Source of the DNA: Microcaldota archaeon
GTDB lineage: Archaea; Micrarchaeota; Micrarchaeia; Micrarchaeales; Micrarchaeaceae
Reading direction: 5' to 3'
Assembly (NCBI GenBank): GCA_027317945.1
Contig: DAHVQB010000003.1
Span: 62,001-126,000 of the forward strand
Length of the DNA stretch: 64,000 bases
This document shows positions 58,084 to 64,000 of the stretch, in pieces (position 1 is the first letter of the stretch; each line of letters starts with the position of its first letter). The notes beneath the pieces were generated by a model. It ran no database searches and was not told the origin of the DNA. It saw nothing but the letters and a program-made list of their open reading frames with translations. Both the position numbers and the translations under genes were made by a program.

Positions 58084-59127
58084 ATGGATTTAGAAACTGG
58101 ATTGGGCAGGTATCTGATCAGGATCGATCCCGCACTCTTAAACCTGAAAGCAAAAATAAAAGGCGCAAAATTGAGGAGGCTTGGTATGGGCGAGAGCAAT
58201 TTGAATTACTTAGCCATCTTAAATGGCAAAAGGTTCGTAGTCAGAATAAACATGGACAAGAATACACCGAATAAATCAAGGGATGAGTTTAACGCCCTGA
58301 AAGCCATCGAAAACCTGAAGATAGCGCCTAGGGCCTTCTTGCTTGACGACTCCAAGGAGGCGGTCGATGTGCCGTTCATCGTTTTGGAGTACATGCCTGG
58401 CGTGCAGCTCGACAAGCACCAAAAGATATTGGATTCTAAAACCGTTAGGAATCTGGCGAGAACGGTGGCGAGATTACATTCTCTCCCTACTACGGATTTG
58501 AAACTGAAGATGGATACGCCAACGTATGGATCATTGCTAAAGCGCATAGGAAAAAATATCGAATATATAAAAAATAAACGGGCAGGATATTTTGGCCCAA
58601 AAGACGAATTCCGCGGATTGATTGATTTCTCCTTCAAAAAAGTCGAGAAGGCACTTGAAAGCCATAAACCCCGAAACGAATGCTGCATTGTGCACGGGGA
58701 TGTGTGCGAGCAAAATATATTGGTAAACAATTATGTCCCCATACTTATCGACTGGGAAAGCGTCGGATTTGGCGACCCGGCGGTTGAGATAGCCAGGATG
58801 TTCGAAGCTTTTGGCAGGATCAAATTTTCAGAAGAACAGAAACGCATGTTTCTCAATGCATATCTGAAATTGCGGCCGGATCGGACACTGAGGGATAGGA
58901 TACGGATATTTACCCCGCTTATCAAGTATGAGCAGTTCACTTGGGCGGTCATGCATGTGTTCGAGATAAAAGAAAATGGTATGCACGAGCTATTTGTGAA
59001 GGGCAAGGATATACGCGAGGACCTGAAATTCGCTGAAGAAACTTTCAATGGCTGCAGGGAGATAGGCATTTTTGACAAGGGCCTTGAATGGTCTGCCAGA
59101 ATGGTATTTCCTGAAAAATATCTATGA
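58084..59127 (+). CDS. aminoglycoside phosphotransferase (APH)-like kinase
   Basis: CCIVHGDVCEQNILV and LIDWESVGFGDPAVEIARM. Confidence 0.85.
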   Translation: MDLETGLGRYLIRIDPALLNLKAKIKGAKLRRLGMGESNLNYLAILNGKRFVVRINMDKNTPNKSRDEFNALKAIENLKIAPRAFLLDDSKEAVDVPFIVLEYMPGVQLDKHQKILDSKTVRNLARTVARLHSLPTTDLKLKMDTPTYGSLLKRIGKNIEYIKNKRAGYFGPKDEFRGLIDFSFKKVEKALESHKPRNECCIVHGDVCEQNILVNNYVPILIDWESVGFGDPAVEIARMFEAFGRIKFSEEQKRMFLNAYLKLRPDRTLRDRIRIFTPLIKYEQFTWAVMHVFEIKENGMHELFVKGKDIREDLKFAEETFNGCREIGIFDKGLEWSARMVFPEKYL

Positions 59128-59171
59128 GCCGTTTTTGGGCAAGGCCATGGCAAAACGGCATTAGTAGGAGA

Positions 59172-59256
59172 AGCCCTAAGAGGGAATCGAACCCCCAACC
59201 TCTTGTTTTCTTTGCGATGATACAAGACAAGCGCTCTACCATTGAGCTACTAGGGC
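59172..59256 (-). tRNA. tRNA-Thr (TGT) with a roughly 13-nt anticodon-loop intron
   Basis: Acceptor GCCCTAG/TTAGGGC, D arm GCTC/GAGC, anticodon stem CTTGT/ACAAG enclosing a 20-nt loop, T arm GGGGG-TTCGATT-CCCTC. Confidence 0.88.
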
Positions 59257-59282
59257 AGGCAGTAATTGAATTTGCTTTTGCT

Positions 59283-60887
59283 TTAATTAATAAAAGGCTT
59301 ATGCAAAATGCCGATAAAAAACTGGGCGTAATCAAGGATGACATTGGACAGACGCCCAATTCTGCCGAAGCGGGTAGACACCTGCCTTATGAACTCTATG
59401 TTGCGCGTCTCGACCGCCCCCAGCAGCACAACCAGTGGCGGGTATAAAAGCAGCGTTATTATGAAGTTTATCAGGAGCGCAAAATAACCATGGAACCCCG
59501 AAAATTCGGTGAAGCTTAGCATCACCAGCGTAATCATTACTGCAGCCGCGACTATGCGTATCAGCGGTCCGAAACTTATGCTTATAGAGAAGCTGCGCTC
59601 AAGCGCCATTGTGTATATTACATCTAATGTAAGGGGCGCTGCGATGAAAAGTGCTATGAGCACGCCATCAGCGCGCAGAACAGGTGTGAGGACCAGCAGT
59701 AGGGCCAACTCTATTATCACTACGGTTATCTGGTACCTCATGAACCTCCTTGCCCCGCCATAACCTATCAGCAGAGTGCCTGCATAGCTGCCGATTATCC
59801 CGAGCATGGTGCCTATCGATATTACCGCAAGGTAGAAAGGCGCGCTTGTGTACCTGCCGGATGCTATGAGCGATATCAGCTGCGCAGAGTTGGACACGAC
59901 ATACGCCAAAACCGGAGCAAGAAGCAGAAGCGAATAGTATACGCTGCTGTTGTATATCTGTTGCATCCGCAATGCGAGCTTCCTCCTGCTTAACGCGGAT
60001 GTGAAAGTGGGCAACAATATGAATGTACTGGACGTCAACAGGAGCGCAAACGTGCTGCCGACCTTGAATGCAGCGCCGTAGTTGCCAACAACCGACGGGC
60101 TGGCGAATATGCCCAGCACAACTATTGCGAAATTGGTAACCCCTACGACGCCCAGGTTGGATATCAGTATTGGTATGGAAAAACTGGTGAGCCTCTTCAC
60201 ATGCTCCATGGAAGGCCAGGAGAATCTGTACGAGATGCTCTTGGCCAGCAACGCTATGCCAAGGATATCGGCAGCTACGAGCCCTATGCAGAACCCTGCC
60301 ATGGCGCCGACAACTCCGTAACCCAGGTATACGAGCAGGCCGACGGCGATGAGCTGAAAAACCGCGTATGCTATGTTTATGAGGCCGGAATACCTTATCC
60401 TGTTTATGCCCACGAGCGCCGCGGAGGTGGAGTTGAAGAAGACGTTGGCGAATACGAGCACGCCCGCAAGCTGGAGTGGCACCATTAGGGCAGGATTCGC
60501 GTATATTTGATTGGCTATGTATCCGCTCAGCACGAACGTTGCCGCTGCAAGTATTAGGGCTATGCTGCATGAGACGGCATACACGCTGCTTATGTACTTG
60601 CCATGAAGCTCAAGACTCTTCACTTCGGGCAGCATCTTCCTTAGCGTTGTGCCAAGCCCGAAGTTGCCCGCCATGCCAAGCACTGTTGAGAATGCTATGG
60701 CTATGGAAAGCAGGCCGAAGCCGACTGGATTAAGCAGCCTTGTGGCTATTACTAGTATTATCAGGCTTATGGCAGAGCTCAGGATTTCGGCCGTTACGAA
60801 TATTGCGCCGCTGCGTGCAGTGCTGACCCCGAATTCCTTCAGACTCCTGCTGCTTTTGCCCTGAAGCCGGGCGGGCTTTGACGGCAT
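59283..60887 (-). CDS. polysaccharide biosynthesis flippase (MATE/MVF superfamily)
   Basis: 534 aa, about 14 TM helices, flippase-like N-terminus. Confidence 0.85.
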   Translation of the reverse strand: MPSKPARLQGKSSRSLKEFGVSTARSGAIFVTAEILSSAISLIILVIATRLLNPVGFGLLSIAIAFSTVLGMAGNFGLGTTLRKMLPEVKSLELHGKYISSVYAVSCSIALILAAATFVLSGYIANQIYANPALMVPLQLAGVLVFANVFFNSTSAALVGINRIRYSGLINIAYAVFQLIAVGLLVYLGYGVVGAMAGFCIGLVAADILGIALLAKSISYRFSWPSMEHVKRLTSFSIPILISNLGVVGVTNFAIVVLGIFASPSVVGNYGAAFKVGSTFALLLTSSTFILLPTFTSALSRRKLALRMQQIYNSSVYYSLLLLAPVLAYVVSNSAQLISLIASGRYTSAPFYLAVISIGTMLGIIGSYAGTLLIGYGGARRFMRYQITVVIIELALLLVLTPVLRADGVLIALFIAAPLTLDVIYTMALERSFSISISFGPLIRIVAAAVMITLVMLSFTEFSGFHGYFALLINFIITLLLYPPLVVLLGAVETRNIEFIRQVSTRFGRIGRLSNVILDYAQFFIGILHKPFIN

Positions 60888-60959
60888 TGGCGCACTTGGT
60901 TCCTCACCGTAAACCGAGCACGATATGGAAATTCAAAGCTTTTATGCGTTGTGCAGAAT

Positions 60960-61226
60960 CTATTGCTTCTGCGGCTCGGGGTACTCGTTCTCCAGCAGGG
61001 TGCCGCTCGGCTTAGAGTCATACGCGTACAACACCCCGGGCTTTTCGCCCTGGATGAGGCGGTGACTCTCATCGCAGAAGGGCTTCTTCTTTGACAGGCC
61101 GCAGCCGCAGAGCTTTACCTGCATGTCAAGTATCTTGGGGTCCTGCGTCAGTTTTTCCAGCTCCGGAGCCAACTCCCTCAGCTTCATCTTGTAGGAATGC
61201 ATCTTCTCGTGCAGTATGAGTCTCAT
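60960..61226 (-). CDS. CDGSH-type iron-sulfur protein
   Basis: CGCGLSKKKPFCDESH motif. Confidence 0.85.
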   Translation of the reverse strand: MRLILHEKMHSYKMKLRELAPELEKLTQDPKILDMQVKLCGCGLSKKKPFCDESHRLIQGEKPGVLYAYDSKPSGTLLENEYPEPQKQ

Positions 61227-61422
61227 GTCAAACACGCGAATTAGTATCTGCAATCCATTATTTAAAGCGTTTATACTTGGGCCATTTGCGCAGCGCAGGC
61301 ATGCGCGTGCAACCACATGATAATCTAGGTAATATTTAATAATCTAATCCCACTAATCCTATCGTCTAAGGGGTACCATCTGGCGATCTCTTAATTTTAC
61401 GAATTTACTGCGCGGTGTGTTT

Positions 61423-61575
61423 GTGGGGAAGTTTCCAATAGCAGATGCTGCATTGTCAAAGATATGGATTTGCAAGAAGTGCAAGGCGAGGAACCATGCC
61501 GGAGTCAAGATGTGCAGGAAGTGCCACTCCAAGTACCTCAGGCCGAAGAGGAAGGAAATCAAGACCAAGAAGTAG
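61423..61575 (+). CDS. 50S ribosomal protein L40e
   Basis: MGKFPIADAALSKIWICKKCKARNHAGVKMCRKCHSKYLRPKRKEIKTKK (50 aa, GTG start); absent from the ORF track. Confidence 0.9.
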   Translation: MGKFPIADAALSKIWICKKCKARNHAGVKMCRKCHSKYLRPKRKEIKTKK

Positions 61576-61609
61576 GCCGCAGTTATGATTGATTAGAACG
61601 GTTGGTTAA

Positions 61610-61831
61610 ATGGCGGATTTGACACCTATAGAGCAAATGATCGTAAAGTCCATGCAGGAGTTGGGCGCAACGAAGGACTCGGTAATAAAGACAGCGGACG
61701 ACATAGCAAAGAAGTGCAACAGACCGAAAGGCCTGATTACGAATTCGCTTGTAGCCCTTGCCCAGAAAGGAGTCATAAAGAGGGTCGCAAGGGAGAAGGC
61801 CGCCGGATACTACCTGCTACAAAGCTCGTGA
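61610..61831 (+). CDS. winged-helix DNA-binding protein
   Basis: 73 aa with TADDIAKKCNRPKGLITNSLVALAQKGVIKRVA helix-turn-helix. Confidence 0.75.
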   Translation: MADLTPIEQMIVKSMQELGATKDSVIKTADDIAKKCNRPKGLITNSLVALAQKGVIKRVAREKAAGYYLLQSS

Positions 61832-62289
61832 TTTGCCTGGACGAACCGAACGAATTCATAGACTTCATGGCCAAGTACAAGGACTGGATATCGATAAAGA
61901 AGCTCGGCATACGAGACTACACAAAGCCTGAGGACATAGTTTACCACCTGGCTGGCATAAGGGGCACGCTTGATGGCAAGATGTACAAGCTGATAGGCAT
62001 AGACACCGCGGCTTTGGATGCTGCCGCTGACAAATTATCAAAGGGCCTCAGGAAGGGCTATTCCTCGCTCAGCTCCGCAATCAGTGGGCTGGGATCTGCC
62101 GAAGCCAAGAATGCCGTCGAAGGCTCGTGCGCGTCCAACAATGCGCTGCGGCCGCTAGCCGAAACGTACCTGCTTGCCAAGGTCATAACCAACCTGGGCT
62201 ATGACATATGCATAAACCAGCTGCAACTTTCCAAGATATTCCCGGATTTGAAGCCGCCGAAAGCACCTGGCAGGAAACCGAAGAAGTGA
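61828..62289 (+). CDS. DUF2666-like archaeal protein
   Basis: FMAKYKDWISIKKLGIRDY; GTG start overlapping the upstream stop. Confidence 0.6.
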   Translation: MICLDEPNEFIDFMAKYKDWISIKKLGIRDYTKPEDIVYHLAGIRGTLDGKMYKLIGIDTAALDAAADKLSKGLRKGYSSLSSAISGLGSAEAKNAVEGSCASNNALRPLAETYLLAKVITNLGYDICINQLQLSKIFPDLKPPKAPGRKPKK

Positions 62290-62334
62290 GGCCACTTTTT
62301 ATTCGAGCGAGGGATTCAGCAAGATGCAATACGC

Positions 62335-62655
62335 TTATTTTAGCAGTGGAATCAGGAGGTCAGTGTTATCATCAGGGGCAGACTTAAACCTCCTCTGCAT
62401 GCCGCACTTGAGGCATTTGTAATATATAGTATAACTGCCGCCCTTGTAGACTGAATGCATGGGCTTCATCAGGCCATGGCATTGCTCGCTCCTGTCTCCG
62501 GGCATCACGTCCACATGCCGGCCGAACAAACATTTGGGGCAGTGATCCGTGTAGCCGTTTCCCGTTGCATTGAGGCCGCAGTTCAGGCAGATGAAATCTT
62601 CGATGGTCCTCCTGAAGCGCTTGCCCTTATTAGTCCCATTTTCCATTTGAATCAT
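62335..62655 (-). CDS. RNHCP-domain zinc-binding protein
   Basis: FICLNCG, TDHCPKCLFGRHVDVMPGDRSEQCHGLM, YYKCLKCG. Confidence 0.85.
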   Translation of the reverse strand: MIQMENGTNKGKRFRRTIEDFICLNCGLNATGNGYTDHCPKCLFGRHVDVMPGDRSEQCHGLMKPMHSVYKGGSYTIYYKCLKCGMQRRFKSAPDDNTDLLIPLLK

Positions 62656-62737
62656 GCGTCAATCGATCTCAATCTGCAACAGGCATAAATACGTTATTAT
62701 AGAATAAGTATCTAACTATTTTATCGTGGTACGTTTT

Positions 62738-64000
62738 ATGAGCGCAGACGATGGCCAGGGATTCCCACCCACTATTGGCATGCCTGACGTGCAAAATACT
62801 GACATGCCGCCCGAGCATACTACCATAGGATTGAGCCCGGAACAGATGGCAAGCATACCGAAGAAAAACGAAGAAGCAGCACAGCAAGACCAGCAGAACA
62901 GGAATAGGAAAAGGAAGAGCACTGCAGGCGCTCTGGGAAGCGTGGTACTTTTTCTCATAATAGCAGGAGCCGTGGCCTATCTGATAGCTCCATCATATTT
63001 TATACAGAATACATCAACTTCGACAGTGACAGCTACCACCACAATACCGCAGGTCAGGACCGAGGGCTGCGGCACTGTGACATCGCCGGGACCGTACCAC
63101 ATAATCAACAGCGTCAAGTACAAGAATGAGACGGGTGCATGCTTGGTGATTAACGCCAGCGATGTGAAAGTGACTTGCGAATCTAACGTGGCGCTCGTAG
63201 GTTCGGGGCCGTTCGGCGACCAATCCCCCTTTAGCTACGGCATAGAGGTGAAGGGCGCAGACAACGTCTCTATAGTAGGGTGCAGCATAAACAATTTCTC
63301 ATACGGCATAATGGCGATAAGCGCCGACAACCTCACCATACAGGGAAACAACGTATCTAGCAACTACGTATCCGACATTTACCTTAACGCCTCCCCCAAC
63401 AGCAGGATAACCCATAACTACATATCCAGGGCGGAGAGCAAGGAAGGTGCAATATACATATCGCCGGGATCCACAGGAACAAACGTTACCAACAACACAG
63501 TTCAATTCAATACCTTCATGGGCATAATAGTGAACTCGACCAGCAACATCTTCACCAATAACAGGGTCAACGGCACCCCCATATCATTCTATTGCGGCCT
63601 TAACAGCAGCTTCCCGACCAGAAGTTATGCTTCTGGGAACGTATGCTACAATAATACGGGCTGCGGATTCTTAGCCTGCCTTGGGAACAACATACCTGCC
63701 AACATATCGAAGATAGTATTAGGCAGCTCGATAAGCAGTTGCGGCGCGATAAACTCTCCGGGAACGTACACGTTAGCGGGCAACATAGACATGAGGCAAT
63801 TCGTTAACGTTGGCAGCCTGAGCGGACCGCAGGCGGACACCCCATGCATAAGGATCGACTCGAATAACGTTAGGCTCAACTGTGACAATTTCACCATATC
63901 ACATGCAACGATAGGCCTGCAGTTCCAACAGGGGACGGGCCTTACGCTCAATGGATGCAACTTCGTTAACTCGTCCGTAGGACTGTACCTGAGCGAGATT
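62738..64000 (+). CDS. TM-anchored right-handed beta-helix (NosD/PbH1-like) surface protein, partial
   Basis: Open from ATG 62738 to the window edge (421 codons, no stop); TM helix, then NNxS/N-rich parallel beta-helix repeats; absent from the ORF track. Confidence 0.85.
   Translation, partial: MSADDGQGFPPTIGMPDVQNTDMPPEHTTIGLSPEQMASIPKKNEEAAQQDQQNRNRKRKSTAGALGSVVLFLIIAGAVAYLIAPSYFIQNTSTSTVTATTTIPQVRTEGCGTVTSPGPYHIINSVKYKNETGACLVINASDVKVTCESNVALVGSGPFGDQSPFSYGIEVKGADNVSIVGCSINNFSYGIMAISADNLTIQGNNVSSNYVSDIYLNASPNSRITHNYISRAESKEGAIYISPGSTGTNVTNNTVQFNTFMGIIVNSTSNIFTNNRVNGTPISFYCGLNSSFPTRSYASGNVCYNNTGCGFLACLGNNIPANISKIVLGSSISSCGAINSPGTYTLAGNIDMRQFVNVGSLSGPQADTPCIRIDSNNVRLNCDNFTISHATIGLQFQQGTGLTLNGCNFVNSSVGLYLSEI

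Noticed and set aside
61350-61405. tRNA 5'-half-like string atcgtctaaggggtacc upstream of L40e
   Set aside because: D-arm resemblance only; no consistent D stem or anticodon arm, so a split-tRNA half is not supported.
61359-61568. Minus-strand 69-aa ORF in the track
   Set aside because: Lies opposite the clear plus-strand ribosomal protein L40e gene.

Overview
This looks like a window from a small archaeal genome. The gene style (LamG-pilin cluster, archaeal informational genes, CDP-archaeol synthase, GGGP synthase, intron-containing tRNA) suggests an ARMAN/Micrarchaeota-like DPANN archaeon; that placement is inference. Most of the window is gene-dense, with alaS, carS, infB/aIF5B, archaeal methionine adenosyltransferase, ndk, surE, rnz, tldD/pmbA-like, msrA/msrB, Hel308-like and DEAD-box helicases, L40e and three convincing tRNAs. 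The less ordinary parts are: (1) a tyrosine-recombinase island at about 43.6-47.35 kb, bounded by an intact tRNA-Val and a displaced degenerate tRNA-Val 3' half, with a third att-like 17-bp copy between two divergent integrases and a tRNA-Glu-like fragment that lacks a matching 5' end; (2) a 1.03-kb insert at 38.05-39.14 kb flanked by perfect 30-bp direct repeats and 15-bp inverted repeats, carrying unannotated mini-ORFs; (3) a proteasome-beta-like Ntn-hydrolase candidate with a 20-bp palindrome at its promoter; (4) a type IV pilus-like operon headed by a winged-helix/coiled-coil protein with a long internal duplication, followed by an operon of very large LamG/PQQ pilin-like adhesins; (5) a candidate C/D box sRNA at 83-150. 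No CRISPR array or rRNA was seen. All calls come from reading the sequence and supplied translations; no searches were run.
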